Positions 25,255-33,243 of a stretch of 64,000 nucleotides of DNA are shown here, in pieces. A model generated the notes under the pieces. It did no database searches. It was not told where the DNA came from and saw nothing but the letters and a program-made list of their open reading frames with translations. Numbering within the stretch: the stretch's first letter is position 1; the number at the start of each line of letters is the position of its first letter. This DNA comes from Rossellomorea aquimaris (GTDB taxonomy: Bacteria > Bacillota > Bacilli > Bacillales > Bacillaceae_B): assembly GCF_008180865.1 (NCBI RefSeq), contig NZ_VTEX01000001.1, forward strand, positions 920,713-984,712, given 5' to 3'. The translations under genes and the position numbers were made by a program.

Positions 25255-25935
25255 ATGGATAATAAATGGGAAGCAGCACTACCATCTCTTTCTCAGGTTA
25301 CCGTGTTTTCCAATCTCAATAATGAACCTGTCAGGATCCATGGAGGGGATGATAGTCTAAGATGCATCGGTGTCGGGACGGATGCAGCGGTATTTCAATC
25401 CATTTATGCTCCAGAGTATGCGTTCAAATTGTACGCGGAGGATAAGGGATCGAAAATTAATATAGAAGAAAAAGTGTACAATACCATTGGGAATTCACCC
25501 TTTTTCTCAACCTGCTATGCCGCTTACGATAAATTTCTCGTTTTAAGTTATGAAGATGGACCAACACTATTCGATTGTCTGCTCCAAGGAATTCACATTC
25601 CAAAACAAGTAATTCAAGATGTTGAGGATGCCAGACAGTATGTTCGTGATCAGGGATTGAATCCCCGTGATATTCATTTAAAGAATATATTGCTTCAAAA
25701 TGGAAGAGCCAAAATCATTGATGTATCTGAATACGTCCTTCCAGGAAATGACTTTAGATGGGAGCATTTAAAGAAAGCATACGAAGAGCATTACCACCTC
25801 ATTGATGGAAGAGCCATTCCGTTTTGGTTACTTGAAACAATTCGAAAATGGTATAACTCATGGAATAAGCATTTCACTTCTTATGAAGAATTTATGAAAA
25901 TTGTTTTAAAGTTTACTTCATTTAAAAGAGACTAA
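25255..25935 (+). CDS. YrzF-like serine/threonine protein kinase
   Basis: 226 residues resembling B. subtilis YrzF. A compact kinase N-lobe has the glycine-loop-like CIGVGTDAAVFQ (about 38-49) and the Lys of YAFKLYAED; the catalytic loop is GLNPRDIHLKNILL (about 134-148) with the catalytic Asp in RDIH and Asn four residues later; the metal-binding Asp is in KIIDVSEY. The usual DFG is replaced by DVS, as in RIO/bud32-like atypical kinases. Target unknown. AAGGGAG precedes ATG. Confidence 0.78.
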   Translation: MDNKWEAALPSLSQVTVFSNLNNEPVRIHGGDDSLRCIGVGTDAAVFQSIYAPEYAFKLYAEDKGSKINIEEKVYNTIGNSPFFSTCYAAYDKFLVLSYEDGPTLFDCLLQGIHIPKQVIQDVEDARQYVRDQGLNPRDIHLKNILLQNGRAKIIDVSEYVLPGNDFRWEHLKKAYEEHYHLIDGRAIPFWLLETIRKWYNSWNKHFTSYEEFMKIVLKFTSFKRD

Positions 25936-25974
25936 AAAAGCATTCAGAGCAATAAAAGCTCTGAATGCTTTTTT
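25934..25974 (+). terminator. Terminator of the kinase gene
   Basis: AAAAAAGCATTCAGAGC/GCTCTGAATGCTTTTTT perfect 17-bp stem with a 7-base loop. Confidence 0.92.
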
Positions 25975-26217
25975 CTAGGTAAAGGTACTTCCAGGTGCCA
26001 ATACCACCTTGCAAGTAAGTACTTCTCAATCCAGTAAATGAGGAATTCTTATATGAGTTTCTCATGCTAATACAATCAATCTCAATTGAAATCTTACATT
26101 TTCCCCCCTTCACTTTCTATAGAAGTAAGAGTGAAATCAATTGTAGATGAAAGATAAATTTGTCATAATCTATTTATACTTCAATTTTATGTAATTCAAT
26201 AAAGAGGAGGGGAAACC

Positions 26218-27291
26218 ATGTGGAATCAAAACAACGTTTCTAATTTACTCGGCACACCTTATCCCATCATCCAAGCAGGAATGGCTGGTGGAGTCACTAC
26301 TGCAAATCTTGTATCAACGGTTTCAAACTCGGGAGGTTTGGGATCCCTGGGAGCAGGATATATGTCAGCTGATGATATGAAACGAGCAATCAAAGAAATA
26401 AGAAATCAAACGAATCAGCCTTTTGGGGTGAACCTCTTCATACCAGAAACTCCAATAGTAAAGGAAGAACAAATAACCAACACCCAAAGATTATTGGAGC
26501 CTTATAAAAAAGAATTACACCTAACGGACGACCGTCCGTTTTCAGAGCTGCAAACCGATTTTGAAAAGCAGCTAGAAATCATCTTCAATGAAAAGATACC
26601 AGTTTGCAGCTTTACGTTCGGCGCACCATCTAAAGAGCTTGTGAAAGAGTTAAAAAAGGAAGGAACTATCGTGATCGGCACTGCGACGACTGTTGAAGAG
26701 GCAGTTGTCAATGAAGAGCGCGGTGTAGACATCGTTGTCGCCCAAGGAAGTGAAGCCGGTGGGCATCGGGGCACGTTCCTAGGTTCATTTAAACACTCAA
26801 TGATCGGAACCTTTTCTCTCGTTCCACAAGTGGTGGATGCCGCAAGCATACCTGTGATCGCTTCAGGAGGGATTATGGATGGAAGAGGGGTTATTGCAGC
26901 ACTTGCATTAGGGGCAAAAGGGGTCCAAATGGGAACTGCTTTTCTTACATGTAATGAGAGTGGGGCTGGGACTTCCCATAAAAGGGCTGTTTTAGAATCA
27001 GCAGAAACTCATACGGTCATCACAGCTGCCTTTAGCGGGAAACCTGCTCGAGGGATTGTCAACAGATTTACCAGGGAAATGCAGGAATTCGAGAGACAAT
27101 TACCTCCTTATCCCATACAAAATGCGCTAACGAAAAAACTGAGAAAAGAAGCGGGCATTCAGGGAAACCCAGAATTCATGTCCTTGTGGTCTGGACAAAG
27201 TCCAAGGCTCAGCAGGGACATATCTGCTAAAGATCTGCTCGAATCCATAGTAACTCAAGTGGAAGAAACGCTAGGGAGGTTGAATGAATAA
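26218..27291 (+). CDS. Nitronate monooxygenase (2-nitropropane dioxygenase family)
   Basis: 357 residues, FMN-dependent TIM barrel. Diagnostic pieces: PIIQAGMAGGVTTANLVSTVSNSGGLGSLG at the N-terminus, VAQGSEAGGHRGTF (catalytic His of the GGHRG motif, about residue 183), PVIASGGIMDGRGVIAALALGAKGVQMGTAFL for phosphate binding. It oxidises alkyl nitronates such as propionate-3-nitronate, using FMN and O2. Fits the other detoxification genes nearby. AGAGGAGGGG precedes ATG. Monocistronic. Confidence 0.88.
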   Translation: MWNQNNVSNLLGTPYPIIQAGMAGGVTTANLVSTVSNSGGLGSLGAGYMSADDMKRAIKEIRNQTNQPFGVNLFIPETPIVKEEQITNTQRLLEPYKKELHLTDDRPFSELQTDFEKQLEIIFNEKIPVCSFTFGAPSKELVKELKKEGTIVIGTATTVEEAVVNEERGVDIVVAQGSEAGGHRGTFLGSFKHSMIGTFSLVPQVVDAASIPVIASGGIMDGRGVIAALALGAKGVQMGTAFLTCNESGAGTSHKRAVLESAETHTVITAAFSGKPARGIVNRFTREMQEFERQLPPYPIQNALTKKLRKEAGIQGNPEFMSLWSGQSPRLSRDISAKDLLESIVTQVEETLGRLNE

Positions 27292-27471
27292 ATAAGTCAC
27301 TCTATACATTTCATAGTCCCAATCTCACAAATCCTATTTTCCAAATATTAAACCTTGTAATCATTTCTAGCAAAGGTATAATTTTGATATAAGGAAAGCG
27401 TTTTTTTATTTATCGTTAATTTTCTAAATAGTTAAAATCCATTCGTTATGTTGCGTTTTTAGGAGGTACAA

Positions 27472-28161
27472 ATGAGAGAAATATTACCTGGATCTGTACT
27501 GTCTCATATTCAGTATGGTTATCAAAAAGTTCCTAAGAAGGTCAAAAGTCAATGTCCAAGTTGTTCCAAGGCAAGTGAATTTGTTTTGAAGGCCAATTTT
27601 TATCAAGTGAACAAGACAGGACTGTTTGCAGAGGCAAATTGTTCAGAATGTAAGAAACCAGCCCTATTCGTTATTATGCTGAATGATGATTTGGTCAATC
27701 GTAGAGAGGAAGCTGGCCTTTATATTTATGATCCCCTGGCAACGAACGGACCGTTGGATCAGATTCAAGGAAATAAACGGATCCCTCAGGACCTCGTCCG
27801 ATCATTTCGATCCGCTCTAAATGTCAGCCAGTCGAAGGATAACTCTGCCACAGCCGTAATGTCTAAGCGTGTCCTCGAAAGTGTTCTGAAGAATTTTAAT
27901 GGGGACAAAGTAAACGGGCAATCCTTATCGGAACAATTCGATCAGTTACCCAAAAATGTCGACCTTACTAAGCCAATCCAGGCGCTGAGCCACCTTGTCC
28001 ATCCAAACTCTCCCTTCTATGAAATGCTTGAATTGGAAAGGGAAATTGACGATGAAACAGCAGGCTTATTGATGGAATTATTAGAAGGCCTCATTGAATA
28101 CTTATTCGTTCTTCCAGAAAAAATCGAAACGTTACAAGAAAAAATTGAAAAGAAATATTAG
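27472..28161 (+). CDS. DUF4145-like protein with N-terminal zinc motif
   Basis: 229 residues. Two CxxC knuckles (CPSC at ~24-27, CSEC at ~56-59) form a probable zinc ribbon; the C-terminal half (TAVMSKRVLESVLKNFN ... ALSHLVHPNSPFYEMLELEREIDDETAGLLMELLEGLIEYLF) fits the helical DUF4145 domain, found alone or attached to restriction and other nucleic-acid proteins. Function unknown; no restriction gene is near. TAGGAGG precedes ATG. Confidence 0.7.
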   Translation: MREILPGSVLSHIQYGYQKVPKKVKSQCPSCSKASEFVLKANFYQVNKTGLFAEANCSECKKPALFVIMLNDDLVNRREEAGLYIYDPLATNGPLDQIQGNKRIPQDLVRSFRSALNVSQSKDNSATAVMSKRVLESVLKNFNGDKVNGQSLSEQFDQLPKNVDLTKPIQALSHLVHPNSPFYEMLELEREIDDETAGLLMELLEGLIEYLFVLPEKIETLQEKIEKKY

Positions 28162-28166
28162 TAGAA

Positions 28167-28199
28167 GTAGAGTGCCGTTTCCAGCACTCTACTTTTTTT
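28167..28199. terminator. Terminator between convergent genes
   Basis: GTAGAGTGC/GCACTCTAC stem with an 8-base loop and a long T run reaching the stop codon of the minus-strand neighbour. Confidence 0.88.
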
Positions 28200-28677
28200 A
28201 TAGTGGTTTTAACTTAAGTGAATACAGTGCCTGATTCACGTCATCGATGTCATAGATTTTCTTCTCAAAACAAAACTGAATCACGAGATCGAATCGGTCG
28301 TTTCCTGATAGGGAGAAACCGGCGGCACTCAACAAATCTTCGGTTTCTTGCTCCGACAGTTCAAGAGAAAGACATAGTGCTACTACTGTCCTTTTACTCG
28401 GCTTGTATTCAGGAATCGATCTGATTTTTGAAAAGTGCTTTCGGTCGATCCCCGCTTTTTTGTAAATGAAATCATCTGTCTGGCCCGTGGCATCGATATG
28501 CTGAAACAACCTCTCTGAAAAAGACGCTGATTGATGCTGTTCAATAAATTCTTCAAGCTCACTGGAGTAAATCTTTTCGTCTAAGAAGGGTTCTTCTTTA
28601 TGTATATCATATATCCGTATTTCTCTATTTGTTTCCACGAAATCATGAAGTTCCTGCAAAATCTTATCATTAAGCAT
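28198..28677 (-). CDS. HTH-like protein paired with a VWA protein
   Basis: 159 residues. The N-terminal third is acidic and helical (a possible partner-binding region); the rest (FIYKKAGIDRKHFSKIRSIPEYKPSKRTVVALCLSLELSEQETEDLLSAAGFSL, about 68-125) is an XRE/lambda-repressor-like fold with the unusual long KIRSIPEYKPSK recognition segment. The same C-terminal module is fused or linked to macro-domain and VWA genes elsewhere, as far as I recall. Starts ATG behind TGGAGGTG. Divergent from the VWA gene, sharing a ~95-bp control region. Confidence 0.65.
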   Translation of the reverse strand: MLNDKILQELHDFVETNREIRIYDIHKEEPFLDEKIYSSELEEFIEQHQSASFSERLFQHIDATGQTDDFIYKKAGIDRKHFSKIRSIPEYKPSKRTVVALCLSLELSEQETEDLLSAAGFSLSGNDRFDLVIQFCFEKKIYDIDDVNQALYSLKLKPL

Positions 28678-28772
28678 ACGTTCACCTCCAAATTGTCGCT
28701 TACGAGGCGACCCATTTCTTTCTATTCGTGGTTATGATTATATCAGAAACCATGGAGAGAGGATGGAAAAAA

Positions 28773-29354
28773 ATGAATAATGACTTAACCGAAATTATAT
28801 TCCTGTTAGACAGAAGCGGATCAATGGGTGGACTTGAACATGAAACGATTGGAGGTTTTAATTCTTTTATTGAAAAGCAGAGTCAATTACCGGGTCAAAC
28901 ACTCGTTACTACCGTTCTTTTTGATGATAAGGTCGAGCAATTATGGAGTGGGATGGAGGCTGATAAAGTAAGGCTCACACAAGAGGAATATTATGTACGC
29001 GGTTGCACTGCTCTAATGGATGCTGTCGGAAAAACGATCCTCAAAGTTGGTCACAGCTTATCTGGTCTTGAGGAAGAGGAGCGACCAGGTAAAGTCATTT
29101 TCGTTATCACAACCGATGGTATGGAAAATGCCAGCGTTGAGTTTTCCGCAAGTAAGGTGAAGGACCTTATCAATCATCAAAAAGAGCGATACAATTGGGA
29201 GTTCGTTTTTCTAGGTGCGAATATCGATGCTGCTGAAGAAGCTCTGAATATCGGGATTGACATAGAGAGCTCCTATCAATTTGAAGCTTCTTCTAAAGGT
29301 GTTGAAAAGATGTATGATATAGTGAGTGAGATTGTATTTCAGAAGAGACGCTGA
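28773..29354 (+). CDS. VWA (von Willebrand factor A) domain protein, TerY-like
   Basis: 193 residues, a stand-alone VWA domain. The MIDAS metal site is complete: IIFLLDRSGSMGG (DxSxS, about 8-20), Thr in RGCTALMDAVG and Asp in ITTDGMENAS. TerY-like cytosolic VWA proteins act as scaffolds for metal-dependent protein binding, often beside kinases or phosphatases. Here the only partner is the divergent HTH-like gene. ATG 28773 follows AGAGAGG by 10 bases. A terminator follows at 29373. Confidence 0.8.
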   Translation: MNNDLTEIIFLLDRSGSMGGLEHETIGGFNSFIEKQSQLPGQTLVTTVLFDDKVEQLWSGMEADKVRLTQEEYYVRGCTALMDAVGKTILKVGHSLSGLEEEERPGKVIFVITTDGMENASVEFSASKVKDLINHQKERYNWEFVFLGANIDAAEEALNIGIDIESSYQFEASSKGVEKMYDIVSEIVFQKRR

Positions 29355-29676
29355 TGTTAATATTGAGTATTGGATCTCATCTATCTATTAGATGGGATTT
29401 TTCATTATAGAAACGCTTAATGAATAATGAATTCGCCGTTATATTTAAAACTTCGCCGATAAAATTGAAATACGAGGTTCAATCGGACTAATAGCAATCA
29501 ACACACCAAAATTCCAAAGTTAACCCAAACAAAACATATGAAAATAACCCCAACAATCAATATCTTTCTCGATTCTAAACAGAATTTATTTAAATTTTGC
29601 CAAAACTAGTTTATCATTATAAGGTAGATTCAATTTAATCCAATTGGAAGTCAACGGAGTTAAAGGAAGGTACACT
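29355..29676. other. Intergenic region: terminator plus two phased repeat units
   Basis: 29373-29403 is the VWA terminator (ATCTCATCTA/TAGATGGGAT, then Ts). 29434-29465 has two CGCC(G)TTA/CGCCGATA cores 20 bp apart, related to the array near 21.8 kb. The rest is AT-rich and should contain the promoter of the TraB gene. Confidence 0.6.
29432..29465. repeat. Two-unit relative of the 20-bp CGCTGATA repeat
   Basis: TTCGCCGTTATA and TTCGCCGATAAA start exactly 20 bp apart (29432 and 29452), matching the spacing and core of the 21.8-kb array with a T-to-C change. Confidence 0.6.
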
Positions 29677-30855
29677 ATGTCGACAGAAAACGAAAAGAAT
29701 ATTACCAGAATACATATGGATGGGAAAGAATACATTCTCATCGGAACTGCTCACGTGTCGCGTCAGAGTGCGGAGCAGGTAAAAGAAGTGGTCGAAGCCG
29801 AACAGCCTGACACGGTTTGTGTCGAGCTGGATGAACCAAGGTATCAATCAATCGTCGAGGGTGATAAATGGAAAGATACCGACATCTTTCAAGTAATTAA
29901 AGACAAAAAAGCAACCTTACTTCTTATGAATCTTGCCATTGGATCATTCCAACGGCGTATGGCCAAGCAATTCGGTATCAAACCAGGGCAGGAAATGATA
30001 CAAGGAATTGAATCGGCTAAAGAAATTGGTGCTGAACTCGTCTTGGCTGACCGGAATATCCAAATTACGTTTTCCCGTATTTGGAACAGTGTCGGATTCA
30101 GTGGCAAAGCGAAACTCATGACACAAATCATTTATAGCATTTTCAGTACCGATACGATTACAGAAGAAGAACTAGAGAAGATCAAATCTCAAGATATGCT
30201 GGATTCAATGCTAAATGAATTCACCCAAGTGTTTCCTAAATTGAAAACACCATTAATCGATGAACGGGATAAATACCTTGCCCAGAAAATCAAAGATGCC
30301 CCGGGAGAGAAAATTGTAGCAGTGTTAGGCGCTGCTCATGTACCCGGTATAACGAAAGAAATCTATAATGAACATAATCTGGACAAGCTGAACGAACGTC
30401 CTGCTAAATCAAAATGGCCAAAGATTATCGGCTGGGCCATTCCCGTCATGATTCTTGCCGTGATTGCCTATACCTTTATTTCCAATCCGGATGCAGGTAT
30501 ACAGCAAGGGATCAGTTGGATATTATGGAACGGAGGTTTCTCTGCACTTGGCGTAGCCATCGGGTTAGGTCATCCATTAGCGATATTGACAGCATTCATT
30601 GCAGCACCATTTACCTCGTTGAATCCACTACTGGCAGCAGGATGGTTTGCAGGATTCGTTCAGGCATATTTCCGCAGACCGAATGTCGGTGACTTTGATT
30701 CACTATCTGAAGACGTTCTGAGTGTAAAAGGATTCTGGCGAAACAAAGTAACGCGAATCCTCCTCATTGTCGTGCTTGCTAACTTAGGAAGTACACTTGG
30801 CACTGTAATTGGTGGGGCAGATGTAGTCCGGTTGTTTCTTGAAAATATAAAGTGA
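29677..30855 (+). CDS. TraB/PrgY-family membrane protein
   Basis: 392 residues. The cytosolic half is a TIKI/TraB-like domain with LIGTAHVSRQS (about 21-31), CVELDEPRY (about 49-57) and VAVLGAAHVPGI (about 220); conserved His and Glu residues hint at metal hydrolase chemistry. The C-terminal ~150 residues carry four to five membrane helices. Enterococcal PrgY limits endogenous sex pheromone activity; the role in bacilli is unknown. ATG 29677 follows AAAGGAAGG. Terminator at 30861. Confidence 0.82.
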   Translation: MSTENEKNITRIHMDGKEYILIGTAHVSRQSAEQVKEVVEAEQPDTVCVELDEPRYQSIVEGDKWKDTDIFQVIKDKKATLLLMNLAIGSFQRRMAKQFGIKPGQEMIQGIESAKEIGAELVLADRNIQITFSRIWNSVGFSGKAKLMTQIIYSIFSTDTITEEELEKIKSQDMLDSMLNEFTQVFPKLKTPLIDERDKYLAQKIKDAPGEKIVAVLGAAHVPGITKEIYNEHNLDKLNERPAKSKWPKIIGWAIPVMILAVIAYTFISNPDAGIQQGISWILWNGGFSALGVAIGLGHPLAILTAFIAAPFTSLNPLLAAGWFAGFVQAYFRRPNVGDFDSLSEDVLSVKGFWRNKVTRILLIVVLANLGSTLGTVIGGADVVRLFLENIK

Positions 30856-30860
30856 AGTGA

Positions 30861-30895
30861 AATAAGCTATCCTTTGCGGGTGGCTTATTTTTTTA
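30861..30895 (+). terminator. Terminator of the TraB gene
   Basis: AAATAAGC(tat)CC/GG(gtg)GCTTATTT stem followed by a T8 run. Confidence 0.8.
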
Positions 30896-30961
30896 CAAAA
30901 TTTTTTTGGGATATTATGTTAAAATGTATAGAATAATGATTTGTTTGGAGGGATCTTTACT

Positions 30962-31156
30962 ATGAACCACTTTTTAAGCAGATATGCCCACTGGTTACTT
31001 CTCCTACTTGTTGGCTCTAGTTTTGTTATGGGATTTACACTCTTTACTCACTCTGTTCAGGGAGTTATCGCTGGTGTATTCGGGATTATGGGATTAAGTG
31101 GAGTGGCTTATCTTGTTTTTCATATTGAGAAACAGAGAAGGAGGGAGACTAAATAA
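30962..31156 (+). CDS. Small membrane protein, 64 residues
   Basis: GGAGGGATC sits 8 bases before ATG. Two membrane helices (YAHWLLLLLVGSSFVMGFTLFTH and GVIAGVFGIMGLSGVAYLVFHI) and a basic tail (EKQRRRETK) predict an inner-membrane protein with cytosolic C-terminus. Function unknown. Confidence 0.65.
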   Translation: MNHFLSRYAHWLLLLLVGSSFVMGFTLFTHSVQGVIAGVFGIMGLSGVAYLVFHIEKQRRRETK

Positions 31157-31196
31157 TACAAACAGTAAGGAATGATTGAGTTCAGGAGGCAATATG

Positions 31197-31505
31197 ATGT
31201 ATCCAGAATCACTAGTAAACTTGATATCTATTAACAACGATGTATTGTGGGGAGTCCTTTTAATAATGGGACATTTAGTCTCCACTACACTAGCATTAGC
31301 CATATTTTCATCAATTCTGCTTAAAAATAAGAAAAACGGATTATTATTCCTTATTCTCTTGATTGTCATGGGGGTGCTGACACTCTATAGAGTAATGAGT
31401 TATTCGATAGCATTAGGATTAATTATCGGTTTCATGTATATCATGTTATGTTTTGTTACCTTTATTTCTTTGAAAAAGAAAATGACTATGAAAAAACAAT
31501 TGTGA
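31197..31505 (+). CDS. Small membrane protein, about 102 residues
   Basis: Three membrane helices: VLWGVLLIMGHLVSTTLALAIFSSILL, LLFLILLIVMGVLTLYRVM and IALGLIIGFMYIMLCFVTFISL, then a Lys-rich tail. AGGAGG is 7 bases before ATG 31197 (the adjacent ATG 31194 has 4-base spacing). Starts 40 bp after the 64-residue membrane gene, so probably the same operon. Family not recognised. Confidence 0.62.
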   Translation: MYPESLVNLISINNDVLWGVLLIMGHLVSTTLALAIFSSILLKNKKNGLLFLILLIVMGVLTLYRVMSYSIALGLIIGFMYIMLCFVTFISLKKKMTMKKQL

Positions 31506-31553
31506 TTTGGTTATATACTTATATAAGATAGAGTGATAGAAAGGACTGTCTAT

Positions 31554-32078
31554 ATGATATGCGTCATCAGACACGGTCAAACAGACATGAACAAAGAGGG
31601 CAGATTACAAGGAAGAAACGGCCTTCCCTTAAATAAAGAAGGTTTCAGACAAGCTGAATACTTAAAGTACAAACTGTCACAGATTCCTTTTGATTATGTC
31701 TTTTCATCTCCACAAGAAAGGGCGATTCAGACGGCTGAAATTGCCGCTGGAAAGAAAGCCCTCATAGATCCAAGATTGGATGTTTATGATTTAGGTGAAG
31801 CGGATGGGCTAATGAAAAGCGAAGTGGAAATGGATGGGATTCTCCCTGATGCCAGAATTTATAAAGGACTTGAAGAAACAGCTTGTTTCATGGAGAGAAT
31901 TTTTTCATTTATGACTGAATTAAAAAAAGAGTATGGAAATAATGAGAAGAACATCCTGATTTCAGGTCACCGTTGTACAACAGGGGCAATGGGCTCATAT
32001 TTCACAGAAGGGGCAAGGGATGAAAATATCTTGAAGCACTCCTCTAATAATGGCGATTTCAGATTATTTTCCTTCTGA
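31554..32078 (+). CDS. Histidine phosphatase family protein (phosphoglycerate mutase-like)
   Basis: 174 residues. The RHG catalytic motif VIRHGQTDMNKEGRLQG is at about residues 4-20 with the phosphorylatable His7; the second Arg is in SSPQERAIQTAEIA, and the second His in ISGHRCTTGAMG near residue 141. A small soluble phosphatase of the CobC/GpmB type; substrate unknown. AAAGGA precedes ATG 31554 by 8 bases. Confidence 0.83.
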   Translation: MICVIRHGQTDMNKEGRLQGRNGLPLNKEGFRQAEYLKYKLSQIPFDYVFSSPQERAIQTAEIAAGKKALIDPRLDVYDLGEADGLMKSEVEMDGILPDARIYKGLEETACFMERIFSFMTELKKEYGNNEKNILISGHRCTTGAMGSYFTEGARDENILKHSSNNGDFRLFSF

Positions 32079-32105
32079 ACGATAGACATACTGAAGGGGG
32101 ATAAG

Positions 32106-32213
32106 ATGATTGAAGAAAATTTGTTCCTGGTTGGGGGATTACTTTGTAGTGATCTGGAAAATTCACTAATTATTAATGATCACTATGTGTTTTCAAATAA
32201 GATCATTGGGTAA
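32106..32213 (+). CDS. Putative 35-residue small protein
   Basis: GAAGGGGG lies 7 bases before ATG, directly downstream of the phosphatase gene (28 bp). The product (starting MIEENLFLVGGLLCSDLENS) has no membrane segment and no recognised family. Strong translation signal but little other support. Confidence 0.4.
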   Translation: MIEENLFLVGGLLCSDLENSLIINDHYVFSNKIIG

Positions 32214-32275
32214 ATAGTAAGTAGCCTTTTATCCGCAACCTTGTGAGGAGAGAATAATAGGAGCTGTGACAATCG

Positions 32276-32461
32276 TTGCTAAATATACATGACAAATATT
32301 CCATTGTTTTGTATCAAACACATATGGCAAAAAATCAAGCTTCTCGCAAATCTCAGAAAATTACGATCCAAATGCTCTCTCAGTATACAGGTTTCTCTGA
32401 GGAAATCATTCTCGAAGCACTTGAGTTTGGAAAATTAGCACCTGATTTATCTATTAGATAA
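32276..32461 (+). CDS. Small hypothetical protein, 61 residues, TTG start
   Basis: Reading from TTG 32276 gives MLNIHDKYSIVLYQTHMAKN followed by ITIQMLSQYTGFSEEIILEALEFGKLAPDL; the second half looks like a helix-turn-helix or UBA-like helical unit. AGGAG lies 12 bases upstream, longer than optimal, and no alternative start exists before an in-frame stop. Protein-like composition supports it. Function unknown. Confidence 0.5.
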   Translation: MLNIHDKYSIVLYQTHMAKNQASRKSQKITIQMLSQYTGFSEEIILEALEFGKLAPDLSIR

Positions 32462-32633
32462 TCACCTACGTGTAAAGGTCTAAGAAAATTATTTTCTCCT
32501 CCAAGGTTGACCATTAGTAAACCTGTAATGTAGTTGATTCATTTTTGTTACATAATTAATTTTTTAAGAATATATTGAAAAAACAAGCCTATATTTATTA
32601 TAATAACAGAAAGGATTTATAGAGGAGGATCTA

Positions 32634-32813
32634 ATGGACACCCACAGGAGTAAAAGGATATCCAAGTTATACCGAAAGTTGATTACTTCTGATGCAACAC
32701 AAGCTTTCCTTATTTATAAAGGCCTAGATGAGACAACGAAAGCAGAATTACTCGATTTAGTGGCAGAGATGGGCTCTCAGCACTCAGAGAAACTTTTGAA
32801 CAAAATCAGCTAA
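32634..32813 (+). CDS. Small hypothetical protein, 59 residues
   Basis: An optimal site AGAGGAGG sits 6 bases before ATG. The product (MDTHRSKRISKLYRKLITSD at the start, then LIYKGLDETTKAELLDLVAEMG) is basic at the N-terminus and helical after it, without membrane segments. A perfect terminator 20 bp later confirms a discrete transcription unit. Resembles small cytosolic proteins of bacilli, but I cannot name it. Confidence 0.7.
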   Translation: MDTHRSKRISKLYRKLITSDATQAFLIYKGLDETTKAELLDLVAEMGSQHSEKLLNKIS

Positions 32814-32831
32814 TATACATTAACCGAGTGT

Positions 32832-32864
32832 AAGACCTGGAGAGGAGATTTCTCCAGGTCTTTT
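32832..32864 (+). terminator. Terminator of the 59-residue gene
   Basis: AAGACCTGGAGA/TCTCCAGGTCTT perfect 12-bp stem, 7-base loop, T4 tail. Confidence 0.9.
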
Positions 32865-33243
32865 CATATGAAAGGTTCATTATCATAAAGACGAATTGCT
32901 GTTGGAAATATATCATAAAAATGAAACTGGGTCATTTGTCCTTCATCAAACGCTCAAACCCAGGGAAATATCATCTATATAAACAAAAGAGTGCGGTGTG
33001 ATTTCGATTATGAAATCCATCGCATTTTTAGATTTTATTAGATTTAATGATTCCAATTATCTAATTATTGACTAAAAAGAGGAAAAATTCTTTTTGGTGA
33101 AACGAAACATAGTTCTATTATCCTTATTTTATGAAAATAGGAATAAATTCCTTTTTATTCAAAAAATTGTTGTAATTAGGCGAATTAATATTTATAATAT
33201 TAAGAAAATTTAATAAATATTTCCTAGGAAAGGGGGGCACTAT
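32865..33243 (+). other. Leader/promoter region of the dpp-ykf operon
   Basis: About 380 bp without a gene. A partial hairpin (GCGGTGTGATTTC pairing with GAAATCCATCGC, 32992-33026, then ATTTTTAG) could be a terminator from upstream. The promoter and CodY-like site at 33170-33210 are listed separately. The remainder is AT-rich. Confidence 0.55.
33170..33210 (+). promoter_or_regulatory. dpp operon promoter overlapped by a CodY-like box
   Basis: -35 TTGTAA (33170-33175), 17-bp spacer, -10 TATAAT (33193-33198). AATATTAAGAAAATT (33196-33210) matches 13 of 15 positions of the CodY consensus AATTTTCWGAAAATT and covers the -10/+1 region. B. subtilis dpp is a classic CodY-repressed operon, so repression in rich medium is expected. 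Confidence 0.7.

Noticed and set aside
28198..29354. HTH/VWA pair as a known phage-defence system
   Set aside because: No nuclease, NTPase, kinase or toxin gene accompanies the pair, so a defence assignment would be speculation.
29644..29676. Upstream extension of the TraB gene to 29644
   Set aside because: The ATG at 29677 has a good AAAGGAAGG site; the earlier start has none.
32865..33169. Possible riboswitch in the dpp leader
   Set aside because: Only a partial hairpin is visible and it lies upstream of the promoter, so it cannot be part of the dpp transcript leader.
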